NCBI GenBank assembly: GCA_017437005.1
Contig: JAFSBZ010000016.1
Span: 1 to 64,000, forward strand
Direction of reading: 5' to 3'
Source: Clostridia bacterium
Lineage (GTDB): Bacteria > Bacillota > Clostridia > Oscillospirales > Acutalibacteraceae
Length of the DNA: 64,000 nucleotides
Below, in pieces: positions 34,285 to 43,154 of the stretch. The notes under the pieces were generated by a model. It was not told the DNA's origin, ran no database searches, and saw only the letters and a program-made list of their open reading frames with translations. The translations under genes and the position numbers were made by a program. How positions within the stretch are numbered: position 1 is the first letter of the stretch; each line of letters opens with the position of its first letter.

Positions 34285-35085
34285 TTATTTTGCCTTTGCT
34301 TTTATCTTGCCGTAAAAATCTTGTTGTAATTTTGGAGCAACGGTATCACGCTTTACATTAGCAATTATTTCTGCAAGGTCGTCTACTGCCGCCGCAATCG
34401 CAATTTCACCCTTCTCTTTTGTTGCGGCTTTAGGCTCGCCTGTAACGTTTTGGGGCCATTTATCATACCACCAAAGGCCCGTATAAACACGGCTACCCAA
34501 ACCCACCAAGTCGTGCTTTGGTTGCATTCTTTCGTTTGTTGTGTGGTAGTCTAATTTTACGCTATCTTGCGCCACTGCCATTACCAAACTTGTTTCGCGC
34601 TCGTCGGCGTGTCCGCCTCTTTCGGTATCCCAAATATCAAGATTTGTAAATCGTCCGTCGCCGTAAGCAAAACAACTATACAAGGTGTAATCTACCTCTC
34701 GGTCTAACTGTGACATTGCAAAATACTGCAAAAAGTTGGTATTGCCACCGTGACCGCTTACAACAAGAATCTTTTTAAAACCGTTGCTTGCAATTTGATC
34801 TAAAAGTTGTTCAAGCATTTTGCAAAGCAGATCGGTTTGAAAATTAATAGCACCCGTAAAACATGCGGCCTCGTGAATTTGACCGAACCAATAGGTAGGA
34901 AACACAACACACTTTTCTTTTTGCGCCGCACGCACGCATATATCGTGACACACAAGACCATCTGTGCCAAAAGGCAAATGGTCGCCATGTCTCTCAAGGC
35001 AACCTATCGGCAAAATGCAAAGTTGCTCTTCTTTGACAAGTTTCTCAAAATCGGGTGGTGTTAAATAGTCCCATCTCACTTCCAT
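34285..35085 (-). CDS. Creatininase family amidohydrolase
   Basis: About 266 residues from ATG 35085 (MEVRWDYLTPPDFEKLV), with GTGAGG 8 bases upstream; longer in-frame readings run back into GH127. Metal-binding residues are in LPIGCLERHGDHLPFGTD (E, H, D) and GGHADERETS, with VVSGHGGNTNF as a further family block. Creatininase-fold enzymes hydrolyse cyclic or linear amides. In a glycan operon it might act on an N-acyl sugar or a lactam; this is a guess. The gap to GH127 is 10 bases. Confidence 0.82.
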   Translation of the reverse strand: MEVRWDYLTPPDFEKLVKEEQLCILPIGCLERHGDHLPFGTDGLVCHDICVRAAQKEKCVVFPTYWFGQIHEAACFTGAINFQTDLLCKMLEQLLDQIASNGFKKILVVSGHGGNTNFLQYFAMSQLDREVDYTLYSCFAYGDGRFTNLDIWDTERGGHADERETSLVMAVAQDSVKLDYHTTNERMQPKHDLVGLGSRVYTGLWWYDKWPQNVTGEPKAATKEKGEIAIAAAVDDLAEIIANVKRDTVAPKLQQDFYGKIKAKAK

Positions 35086-35095
35086 GTTTAAAACC

Positions 35096-37054
35096 TCACT
35101 TTGTATTGAACCAAACTGCCATTTTGCTTGTGTTTGTCCATAGTTTTCCGGCAGATGCGTAGTCGGTAACGGTAAAATAGTCGCCATCTGTTGTGGGTAT
35201 TTTTGCTTCAACTACACAGTTGTAAGGCGCGGTTTTTGTTTCGGGAATAACAATATCAATGTATCCGTCATCGTTTACCTTTACGCTTACAGCATCATCA
35301 ACGCTGTAGCCCAAACGATTTTCCTGTGCGAGCATTAAAGGACCGTACTGAACAGCGATATGTTTTTGAGTGGATGGGTGTTCCTTATCGAACGTTGGAA
35401 CCATATAGTTAACACCCCAAACAACCTTGTTCATCAAAATTTGACTGCCGTAAGGAATTGGGAATATCGCGCGAGCGCGCATTTCAAAATTAATGTCAAT
35501 TACGTCACCCGTGTTCCATTTGCGATATATAGAAATATAACCTTTTGTTACAGTAATTTCTTTTCCGTTGACGGTCGCTGTTGTGTTTTTGCTCCACTCG
35601 GGGTTTCTTATAAGAATTTCAAATTCCTTATCACAATCGGTATCAACTGTAATTTTAACTTTGCTGTCTACTGGATAAACGGTGTCAAACTTAAGGGTTA
35701 CGTTATCGCCGTTTGTAATCGGTTGTGTAACCTCTCCTTTTTCAAAAAGGTTTATAACAACACCCGAACGGCTCGTAAGCACGGCAGTCTTCATAGCAAC
35801 ACCAATACCTGCGGCGCCTATACAAATGCAACATCCGTAGTATCTGCCGTCAACGAACGGCTTAAGTCCGCCCGTACCGTTACCGCGAATACCTGCAGTA
35901 AGCGGGCTGTAGCTGTCAAACGGCATTGGCACCATAGTAAGCTCGGGGTACATTTTAGCCGCTGTTGTGTCAATAGCACCGTCGGTATTAACGGCACCTA
36001 AATATCCGTTATAAAGTGAGCGCTCAAACGCATCTATGTATTTAGGGTCGCCTGTAATAAGGTTAAGCTGATAGAAAAACTGCATAAGCGTTACCGTAAC
36101 ACAGGTTTCTTGTGCGCGAGGATCTTCTTTGTCGGGATTTGCCTGACGCACGGTAGAGTGGTCAAACAGCTCATGAGTACAGCCGGCAGAGCCGATAACC
36201 GTAAAGTCATCCTCTAAAATGCGATTTGCAAAATTGATTATGGCAGTTAAGTGTCTTTCGTTTTTACGAATACGATAGTACTCTAAAAGGCCGACAAAGC
36301 AAGAGGTCATTTCATAAGCCTTGGTAACAGGGTACTGATATGGATGCAATTCGTTGCGGTATGCAAGTTCAAACACGTTTTCAACGTCCATACCGCCACA
36401 CGCAACTATATAATCGGCAAAGTCGAGATATTTTGCTTCACCGGTAAGTGAATAAAGTCGAACAATTGGCTCAAGAATAGAAGAAGAGTTAAGTCCACGC
36501 CAATGACGTGTAAGACGAGTAATAAGTAGTTTACCCTCGTTTAACCAACCAATTTTAGAGCATAGATAATCGACCTGACGCTTCATACAGTCGATTACCA
36601 TAGCGTTAAACTCTTTATCATCACAAATTTCTACAAAATACTGCATACCAAGAAGCACGTACTTACGACTCCAAAGGTCCCAGCCGTCAAATTCTTTTTC
36701 TACGGTGTAGGTGCTGATTCGTCCAAGCTCGTCCTGAGCATTAACAAGGTCTTGTACCGATGCTTTAAGCACGTCAAAAAGCTCTTTGTCCTTTGAATAA
36801 GAATATACAAAGCAAGCTCCTCGCATCATCTTACCCCAAAATTCGCCTCGCCAACCCGCATCAACAATATCGGGATTTGTGCGAAACTGCTCTACAAAAA
36901 GCTGCCACATTTTACTGTCACGAAGCTGCATATCGGTAATAAGATTAAGGCTTTCGTCAAGCCAGCCGTCAAACTTTCTTGTGGTTATAACGTCAAAAAA
37001 TTTATCGGTGTTATTTCTTGGATAATTGGCTGTAAGTTCTTTGTAAAAATTCAT
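35096..37054 (-). CDS. GH127-like beta-L-arabinofuranosidase family protein
   Basis: A 652-residue protein of PF07944 (formerly DUF1680). An alpha/alpha barrel of about 400 residues includes the signature ETCVTVTLMQF...LTGDPKYIDAFERSLYNGYLGA (candidate catalytic/zinc Glu and Cys) and the later Cys pair in GRYYGCCICIGAAG, followed by two beta domains. Characterised relatives remove beta-L-arabinofuranose or aceric acid residues using a zinc-bound cysteine. No signal peptide, so it acts on imported glycan. It leads an operon with creatininase, PfkB and deacetylase genes. Confidence 0.82.
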   Translation of the reverse strand: MNFYKELTANYPRNNTDKFFDVITTRKFDGWLDESLNLITDMQLRDSKMWQLFVEQFRTNPDIVDAGWRGEFWGKMMRGACFVYSYSKDKELFDVLKASVQDLVNAQDELGRISTYTVEKEFDGWDLWSRKYVLLGMQYFVEICDDKEFNAMVIDCMKRQVDYLCSKIGWLNEGKLLITRLTRHWRGLNSSSILEPIVRLYSLTGEAKYLDFADYIVACGGMDVENVFELAYRNELHPYQYPVTKAYEMTSCFVGLLEYYRIRKNERHLTAIINFANRILEDDFTVIGSAGCTHELFDHSTVRQANPDKEDPRAQETCVTVTLMQFFYQLNLITGDPKYIDAFERSLYNGYLGAVNTDGAIDTTAAKMYPELTMVPMPFDSYSPLTAGIRGNGTGGLKPFVDGRYYGCCICIGAAGIGVAMKTAVLTSRSGVVINLFEKGEVTQPITNGDNVTLKFDTVYPVDSKVKITVDTDCDKEFEILIRNPEWSKNTTATVNGKEITVTKGYISIYRKWNTGDVIDINFEMRARAIFPIPYGSQILMNKVVWGVNYMVPTFDKEHPSTQKHIAVQYGPLMLAQENRLGYSVDDAVSVKVNDDGYIDIVIPETKTAPYNCVVEAKIPTTDGDYFTVTDYASAGKLWTNTSKMAVWFNTK

Positions 37055-37090
37055 AATTGTCCCTCCGCTTTAGAATTATATATCACGTTA

Positions 37091-37119
37091 AATATAATAT
37101 ATATTTTTTTAAAAGTCAA
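37091..37119 (-). promoter_or_regulatory. Promoter of the GH127 operon
   Basis: Minus strand TTGACT (37114-37119), 17-base spacer, TATATT (37091-37096), 37 bases before ATG 37054. Confidence 0.65.
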
Positions 37120-37216
37120 TTAAATAAACCGTAAAAATCGGTACAAAATCAAAATAGGTGGAAAATGTTAAATTTATATGATATAATATATCAAATTTTT
37201 AAAAGGAGGCGGCAAA

Positions 37217-38770
37217 ATGTGGGTTAAAAAGTTTTTAACTAAACCGTTTGTTTTATTGTTTTTCAGCGCTGTTTTATCGGCTTTGCCGTTAACCTTTTCA
37301 GGTTTATTTTTGCTTTCGTGGATATCATTTGTGCCGCTTTTTTATGTAATAACTAACAATAACGATGACAAATTACGCTATGCCGTAGGGCGAGGCTTTT
37401 TATTTGGATTTATTTATCACGTGTGCATTTATTACTGGTTTTTATGGTTTTATCCCCTTGATTATGCAAGCCTTACAAAAGATGCATCTGTGGCGGTGGT
37501 GGTGCTTGCGTGGTTGGGAATAAGCTTGGTACATGGCGCACTGTGGTGCATACCGTTTGTTTGCTGTCATTTTGCAAAAAAGATTACCAACAACAAATGC
37601 TTTTTATCCTTGCTTACAATCTTGGGGGTTATTGCCGCGCAAAAAATAACAGGGTTTGGTGAGCTTTCTTTCCCGTGGACAAGAGTGTCACTTGGTCAAT
37701 ACAAGGCTACCGCACTTATACAATCAGTAGCTATTTTTGGCACTGACGGTATCGACATAATAATACTTGCCGTAAACGCATTGGTTACTTTAGCTGTAAT
37801 TTCGAACAACAAAAGGCGTATTGCCGCATTTTGCACGGCTGCGGCTATTTTTGCTGTAAATTTAGGTTTTGGTTTAATAAGACTTAACACTACCGAAAAA
37901 AGCGATTCGCTTACTATAATGACCGTTCAGGCAAGTGTTGAACAAAACGAGAAATGGTCAAGCAAGGGTGATGCCATTTGCTTTGAAAAGTATTCATCCC
38001 TTACAAAAGAAAATATGAAAGATAATGTTGACCTGATTTTATGGCCCGAAAGCGCAGTACCTAAAATATATAAAAACGCGGGAGCATTAAAGCAATATAA
38101 AAATTTATCTAAAGAACTGGACACACCATTGCTTGCAGGAATAATATTACGAACCGCCGAAGGCAACACCAACAATGCCGTGTTGATAGATAAAAATGCG
38201 GTAAACTGCATATACACAAAAAGACAAATGGTGCCTTTTGGTGAATATATGCCATATAAAAGCGTACTGTCAAAGTTGTTTCCAATGCTTACCGAGCTTA
38301 ACATAGTCGAAGACGATTATGTTTCAGGTGGCGACAGCAAAATTATGTCGGTAAAAGGCGGCAAGCTCGGGAATATTATTTGCTTTGAAAGCATTTATCC
38401 CGACCTTACAAGGCAAAGTGTTCTTGACGGCGCCGAGCTGATGGTTGAGGTAACAAATGATTCGTGGCTTGAGACCTCGCCTGCTATGTATCAACATTTG
38501 GCACACGGTGTTTTTAGAAGTATAGAAAACGGAAGATACCTAATCCGTAGCGCAAATTCCGGAATATCGGCGGTAATTGATAATCGCGGCAACATAAAAT
38601 CTACACTCCCTATAAACAAACAAGGTGTAATAACTGATACGGTTTATTTTACCGATAAGCAAACGTTTTACACCAAGACAGGCGATATATTGTTCCCGTC
38701 ATTGTCGCTAACAGCATTGATTTGGTTGATTGTTTTAATAATAAAAAAGATAAAAACGGTGAATAGGTAA
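37217..38770 (+). CDS. lnt: Apolipoprotein N-acyltransferase homologue
   Basis: A 517-residue protein with about six N-terminal membrane helices (10-215), a nitrilase-type domain (about 225-480), and a final helix. The nitrilase triad is visible: Glu in LILWPESAVP, Lys in YTKRQMVPFGEYMPY, and Cys in GNIICFESIYP. Lnt adds the third acyl chain to lipoproteins in Gram-negatives and actinobacteria; Firmicutes commonly use other enzymes, so its presence here is worth noting. GGAGG lies 7 bases upstream of the start. Confidence 0.88.
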   Translation: MWVKKFLTKPFVLLFFSAVLSALPLTFSGLFLLSWISFVPLFYVITNNNDDKLRYAVGRGFLFGFIYHVCIYYWFLWFYPLDYASLTKDASVAVVVLAWLGISLVHGALWCIPFVCCHFAKKITNNKCFLSLLTILGVIAAQKITGFGELSFPWTRVSLGQYKATALIQSVAIFGTDGIDIIILAVNALVTLAVISNNKRRIAAFCTAAAIFAVNLGFGLIRLNTTEKSDSLTIMTVQASVEQNEKWSSKGDAICFEKYSSLTKENMKDNVDLILWPESAVPKIYKNAGALKQYKNLSKELDTPLLAGIILRTAEGNTNNAVLIDKNAVNCIYTKRQMVPFGEYMPYKSVLSKLFPMLTELNIVEDDYVSGGDSKIMSVKGGKLGNIICFESIYPDLTRQSVLDGAELMVEVTNDSWLETSPAMYQHLAHGVFRSIENGRYLIRSANSGISAVIDNRGNIKSTLPINKQGVITDTVYFTDKQTFYTKTGDILFPSLSLTALIWLIVLIIKKIKTVNR

Positions 38771-38790
38771 AAACCCTGTTCACCGTTTTT
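38752..38790. terminator. Bidirectional terminator, lnt / GH78
   Basis: AAAAACGGTGAA (overlapping the last lnt codons) pairs with TTCACCGTTTTT across a 15-base loop; convergent genes on both sides. Confidence 0.75.
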
Positions 38791-38792
38791 AT

Positions 38793-40664
38793 TTATTTGT
38801 TGAACAAATGATAATAATATAGCGGTAGCGCGCTCCAACCGTGACAAAGTGAACCCGCATTGCCGAAATCGGCTTCTCCCTTTATCGTTTCCCAAAAGCT
38901 TGTTGCACCATTTTCTAACATATATCCATAAAGCTCTCTGATTTCATTTAAAATAAATTCTTTATTTCCCTCGTCAAATTCAAGCAACGCATCGTACTTG
39001 TATATGAGCATCGAAAGCGAGGTTTCTATAAGCGAATTGTCTTCCTTTATTGCTTTTACAGTTCGCTCGTCACCAAGACCTATAAGCAACGCAAAGGAAT
39101 TGCCAAGCTGTGATTTAAAACTGCGGTCATCGGTACGAAGTATAAAGTTACCGTCGCTATCATCAAAAAACTCATTAACAATTGCGGCTTTAATGCTTTC
39201 GAAATCGCAATCAAACTCTACACCTGCCATATTGCACATTTCTTGAAACATTTTGCCCGAATATACAAACGCGCAATTAAGAATAAGATGAAAGCAATCT
39301 TTATACTCATAGCCGTTCTGTGTTGGAATTTTATCAACACTACCGTCAGCCCACTCATAAAAGTTCCAATAAGGAGCATCAAATTGACGGATGAGATTGT
39401 TTTTTTCTATTCTATCCTTAAAGCTCTGCATTATTTTAAGCATTGTAGGCATTGTGGTGTCAAGTATAGATTTATCGCCCGTGTGCTTTATGTATTCATA
39501 AACCTCAACAGGATACATAACCGAGAAAAACGGAATTGCAGGACCATCTTTGGCGGGATAGGTAAGCTCTAAAAATCCATCGGCTTTTGTACCTTTGGCT
39601 ATAAGCTCAAGGTTTGCGCGCTGAAATTCGGTTTCTTGGAAAGCATAATACCCACAAAGCATCTGATTGCGGGAATCAAGCACATAAAGCGCCTGCTCGC
39701 GCCAGGGGGTGTCCTCGTAGTGCATATTCATACAAAGACGAAGTGTGCGAACACAGGTGTCATAAATTTTTTGATCTAAATTATTATCTAATTTTAAGGG
39801 TGTTTCAGTGACAGGATAAATATATGGGATTATACCGATTTTTTCTATCTTCACACCCTCAGGTAAAAATGCTTGCAAATATCTACCCGAAATTCTTGTA
39901 AAATAATTTGTAAATTCATATGTTCCTTCGGGCATTTCAAAATTTATTGAAAAATCTCTACCACCCACAAGATAACGAACGCCACCGTCAACGATATGCT
40001 GACCGTAGACAATTTTTGCCGTGCTCGCTTTTTCCGCTTTAAATTTAATATATAGATAGCCCGCTGTTTCGCGACCTATGTCATAAAGATTTTTAACTTT
40101 ATCAATAGGCTTGCCCTTTACAAAAGCCTGTGCCAACGTCTTTTTTACAGGACGGGGTTTTATGTTGTATGATTTTTCTACCTCTACGCAAGGAATATCG
40201 CAAACATATTCTCCTATCCTCATATCTGTAGCATAACCTATCTGTCCCGTGATTTTACGCGTTATATGTTGAACATATCGGTTATCGTATCCGCCCAAAG
40301 TGCCCTCGTGACTATACAATATGTTTTTCTCGTCAATATCAAGAGAGTATATAACACCTGCGCCGTCGGCAATATGTATATGAGAATTAATTCCCTCATA
40401 GCGCACGGTAAGGGTGAAAACGTTTTCGCCCTTTATGCACAAATCGGTTATATCAAGCTCGTCATAATATTTATGCTGTGGGTATCCTGCAAATTGACCA
40501 AAAGCCGCCTGTTTTCCATTGACATACAAAACATAGTCAATTTCAGCACAAACAGTAAAGATTACCCTTTTACCTAAAAACTCAAACTTTTGCTCAAAAA
40601 CGGCATATTCGTTATCGCTGGGATTATTGTTTATCCATATCCATTTTGCATTTTTATTAAGCAT
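38793..40664 (-). CDS. GH78-like alpha-L-rhamnosidase family protein
   Basis: A 623-residue protein without signal peptide. It has an N-terminal beta-sandwich (AKWIWINNNPSDNEYAVFEQKF, DYVLYVNGKQAAFGQFAGYP) and an alpha/alpha-barrel with LCMNMHYEDTPWREQALYVLDSRNQML, equivalent to the family's D-x-P-x-R-x-Q/E block, then a C-terminal SFWETIKG...HGWSALPLYYY segment. The classical DCPQRDER motif is altered here, so substrate and even activity need testing. It starts 10 bases after the histidine phosphatase stop. Confidence 0.78.
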   Translation of the reverse strand: MLNKNAKWIWINNNPSDNEYAVFEQKFEFLGKRVIFTVCAEIDYVLYVNGKQAAFGQFAGYPQHKYYDELDITDLCIKGENVFTLTVRYEGINSHIHIADGAGVIYSLDIDEKNILYSHEGTLGGYDNRYVQHITRKITGQIGYATDMRIGEYVCDIPCVEVEKSYNIKPRPVKKTLAQAFVKGKPIDKVKNLYDIGRETAGYLYIKFKAEKASTAKIVYGQHIVDGGVRYLVGGRDFSINFEMPEGTYEFTNYFTRISGRYLQAFLPEGVKIEKIGIIPYIYPVTETPLKLDNNLDQKIYDTCVRTLRLCMNMHYEDTPWREQALYVLDSRNQMLCGYYAFQETEFQRANLELIAKGTKADGFLELTYPAKDGPAIPFFSVMYPVEVYEYIKHTGDKSILDTTMPTMLKIMQSFKDRIEKNNLIRQFDAPYWNFYEWADGSVDKIPTQNGYEYKDCFHLILNCAFVYSGKMFQEMCNMAGVEFDCDFESIKAAIVNEFFDDSDGNFILRTDDRSFKSQLGNSFALLIGLGDERTVKAIKEDNSLIETSLSMLIYKYDALLEFDEGNKEFILNEIRELYGYMLENGATSFWETIKGEADFGNAGSLCHGWSALPLYYYHLFNK

Positions 40665-40673
40665 TTTAATCTC

Positions 40674-41351
40674 CTATTTACCAAAAGAGTTTTCTTTGTC
40701 AAGACCTTCTGTATGGCGAGCATCATTAACCAGCTCAAGCTTTGGCGCTGTAAGCTCACCGATTTTTCCGTAAAAGCTTACTACCGTTATAGCGGTAAAG
40801 TATGGTCTTATAGTCTGACAAACAAATGGAAACGGAACGTTTAATATATGCGATAGCACCGCGCTTGACGAGCCGCCGTGGCTAACCATCATTATAGTAT
40901 CATCGTTTTCTTTAGTAATGCGGTAATAATCGCCCTCTCGTTGAAGACCGAATGCTTCAACCCATTTGTCAAAGCCATTTAAAACCTTATCGTAATTTTC
41001 TAAAAAGGTTTTGTCCTTGTATTCGGGTGTATTACGCCAGTCCGAATTCACAACGCTATTGCCGTGCAATACCCACTCATCAGCACAATCCCACGGGTGA
41101 ACAAAATCGTCACTGCCTCTAATTCCCCAATCAATTTCACGCATAAACTCGAGTTGCGTTATGTCCATATTATGATGCGCGGCTATATGCTGAGCCGTTT
41201 CATAAGCACGGCCGCAAGTAGACGAAAAGATTTTATCAACTTTTTCATCTTTTAGTCGCTCGGCTGCCGCCTCTGCTTGTGGATGACCGCGCTCGGTAAG
41301 GCAGTCTTTTTTATAATCGGGATGTCCGTGACGGACAAATATAATCTTCAT
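40674..41351 (-). CDS. Histidine phosphatase family protein
   Basis: A 225-residue phosphoglycerate-mutase-like protein: IIFVRHGHPDYKKDCLTERG supplies the phospho-accepting His of the R-H-G motif and MVSHGGSSSAVLSH the second His. EFMREIDWG carries the acid residue. Such enzymes dephosphorylate sugar phosphates or related metabolites. It is first in a two-gene unit with the GH78-like gene, so a sugar-phosphate substrate is plausible. Confidence 0.85.
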   Translation of the reverse strand: MKIIFVRHGHPDYKKDCLTERGHPQAEAAAERLKDEKVDKIFSSTCGRAYETAQHIAAHHNMDITQLEFMREIDWGIRGSDDFVHPWDCADEWVLHGNSVVNSDWRNTPEYKDKTFLENYDKVLNGFDKWVEAFGLQREGDYYRITKENDDTIMMVSHGGSSSAVLSHILNVPFPFVCQTIRPYFTAITVVSFYGKIGELTAPKLELVNDARHTEGLDKENSFGK

Positions 41352-41421
41352 ATACTCACCTCTTGTTTTAAAATTATATCATTCAATTTTACCATTGTAA
41401 AGAACAAAACAAACATTTTGC

Positions 41422-41450
41422 TTGACATATCTTTTTTGTTTTTTTATAAT
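41422..41450 (+). promoter_or_regulatory. SigA promoter for the DUF975 gene
   Basis: TTGACA (41422-41427), 17-base spacer, TATAAT (41445-41450): full consensus, 29 bases before ATG 41480. Confidence 0.85.
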
Positions 41451-41479
41451 TATAACATAAAACTTTTAGGGGGATTTTT

Positions 41480-42082
41480 ATGTACAACAGAAAACAAGTT
41501 AAATTATCTGCAAAAGAAAGCCTAAAAGGCAATTTAGGTCTTGCAATAGGCGTACTTTTGGTACTGTCACTCATTATCGTCGCATCAAGCTACATACCAT
41601 TTGGCTCTTTAATTTTAACCGGCGTTCTTAGTGTTGGCCTTGCGATAGTAATGCTTGGTATAGTTCGTGGCACCGCTGTTGAATTTAAGGATTTGTTTGG
41701 CGGATTTAACAATTTTGGCACAACCTGCATTGCCGGTATATTGGTAAGCGTTTTCACATTCCTTTGGTCATTACTTTTTGTTATACCAGGTATTGTAAAA
41801 TCATATTCATACGCAATGACATCATACATTTTGGCTGATCATCCCGAAATGACTGCCCAAGAGGCTATTGATGCTAGTCGCAAAATGATGGACGGACACA
41901 AAATGGACCTCTTCGTGTTACAGCTCAGCTTCTTCTGGTGGTATTTACTTTGTGGTATAACATTTGGCATAGCATTTCTTTATGTAGGACCATATGTATC
42001 AGCAGCAACTGCTAAATTCTATGATACTATCAAGGGTGATACAGTTGTAATTGACAACAGCGAAACAGATACTATCGCATAA
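41480..42082 (+). CDS. DUF975 family membrane protein
   Basis: A 200-residue protein opening with the characteristic YNRKQVKLSAKESLKGNLG, then about five hydrophobic helices, IPGIVKSYSYAMTSYILADHPEMTAQEAIDASRKMMDGHK between helices, and a polar tail. DUF975 (PF06161) proteins are common in Firmicutes and lack a defined function. It has a consensus promoter and its own terminator, so it is monocistronic. GGGGGA is the ribosome binding site. Confidence 0.88.
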   Translation: MYNRKQVKLSAKESLKGNLGLAIGVLLVLSLIIVASSYIPFGSLILTGVLSVGLAIVMLGIVRGTAVEFKDLFGGFNNFGTTCIAGILVSVFTFLWSLLFVIPGIVKSYSYAMTSYILADHPEMTAQEAIDASRKMMDGHKMDLFVLQLSFFWWYLLCGITFGIAFLYVGPYVSAATAKFYDTIKGDTVVIDNSETDTIA

Positions 42083-42097
42083 TTAAAATTGTTAAGC

Positions 42098-42128
42098 AAA
42101 AGCCCGTGCAAAATTGCACGGGCTTTTT
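42098..42128. terminator. Bidirectional terminator, DUF975 / GH130
   Basis: AAAAGCCCGTGCAA / TTGCACGGGCTTTT with a 2-base centre; convergent genes end at 42082 and 42131. Confidence 0.9.
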
Positions 42129-42130
42129 TG

Positions 42131-43138
42131 TTATTTTTCTTCTGTACAAAGGGCGATGAGGTCATTTACATTTGCGGTTGCAAGGCACTCTACTGTGTCG
42201 GATGCGCCGTAGTAAATTTTTACCTCTCCGTCTTCTTCAAGTATCATACCACCCGGGAATATAACATTCTGTCTTAAACCTTCGTCAACCTCGTAATCGG
42301 TTTCGGGGGCTATAAGTGGCAGCTTGCTCATACCGATAACTTTAGATGGGTCCTCTAAATCAAGCAACATAATTCCCGCGCAGTAACGTTTTTTCCAAGT
42401 GTCTTCCCAACCGTTTTTGCCGCGTGTGTGGTCTATATCTACCGTGTGGAAGGTTGTAAGCCAACCCTTTTCAGTTTTTACAGGAGGTGCGGCAGGACCA
42501 ATTTTATCATTTGCGTATGGTACGTGCTCTACACCCATAACAAGCTTGTTATTACCCCAAAATTTAAGGTCTGGTGATTGCGCATACCATATATCAAAAC
42601 GGTCTACACCACCGCGCGAATACACAGGGAACGGACGCTCAAGACGGGTATAAAGCCCGTTTATTTTTTCGGGGAAAAGCACCATATTGCGATTGTCAGG
42701 TGCCGAGATGCTCATAATCTCTAAACGCTCGAGATCGTGTATTATACCAACGCCGCCGTGAACACCGTGCTTGGTGTCTACTGCAAAGCACATATGTAGC
42801 ACGCCGTCAATTACAGTAAGACGAGGATCGTATATGCGTAAAATCTCATCGGTTTCGATTGCCGACTGCGGTATAAACGGTTTATCGCTTACCGTCCAAT
42901 GAATACCATCATCACTAGTTGCAAGACCTAAATCTATGCGACTTAGTGGCATAGTACCGTAGCCGTGTGTTCGCACATCGTTACGGAAAACCATAACGTA
43001 TTTGCCGCCCCACTTTGTAATGCCTGCATTGTAAATACAAGTAGCTTCGTAGGGAATATCCTTCATAGAAAGAATGGGATTACCCTCGTATCTTTTGATA
43101 ACAGGTGATGATTTAAGTTCGGGAAAAACCTTTGGCAT
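42131..43138 (-). CDS. GH130 family beta-mannoside phosphorylase/hydrolase
   Basis: A 335-residue five-bladed propeller of GH130. Blocks seen are KRYEGNPILSMKDIP, YNAGITKWGGKYVMVFRND, the catalytic-Asp region LRIYDPRLTVIDG, FDIWYAQSPDLKFWG and VDEGLRQNVIFPGGMI. Phosphorylases of this family split beta-1,4-mannosides with phosphate to give mannose-1-phosphate. The absence of a signal peptide fits intracellular phosphorolysis. Ribosome site AAGGAGA. It is the last gene of an acetyltransferase-MATE-GH130 run. Confidence 0.88.
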   Translation of the reverse strand: MPKVFPELKSSPVIKRYEGNPILSMKDIPYEATCIYNAGITKWGGKYVMVFRNDVRTHGYGTMPLSRIDLGLATSDDGIHWTVSDKPFIPQSAIETDEILRIYDPRLTVIDGVLHMCFAVDTKHGVHGGVGIIHDLERLEIMSISAPDNRNMVLFPEKINGLYTRLERPFPVYSRGGVDRFDIWYAQSPDLKFWGNNKLVMGVEHVPYANDKIGPAAPPVKTEKGWLTTFHTVDIDHTRGKNGWEDTWKKRYCAGIMLLDLEDPSKVIGMSKLPLIAPETDYEVDEGLRQNVIFPGGMILEEDGEVKIYYGASDTVECLATANVNDLIALCTEEK

Positions 43139-43154
43139 AAATATTCTCCTTTTA

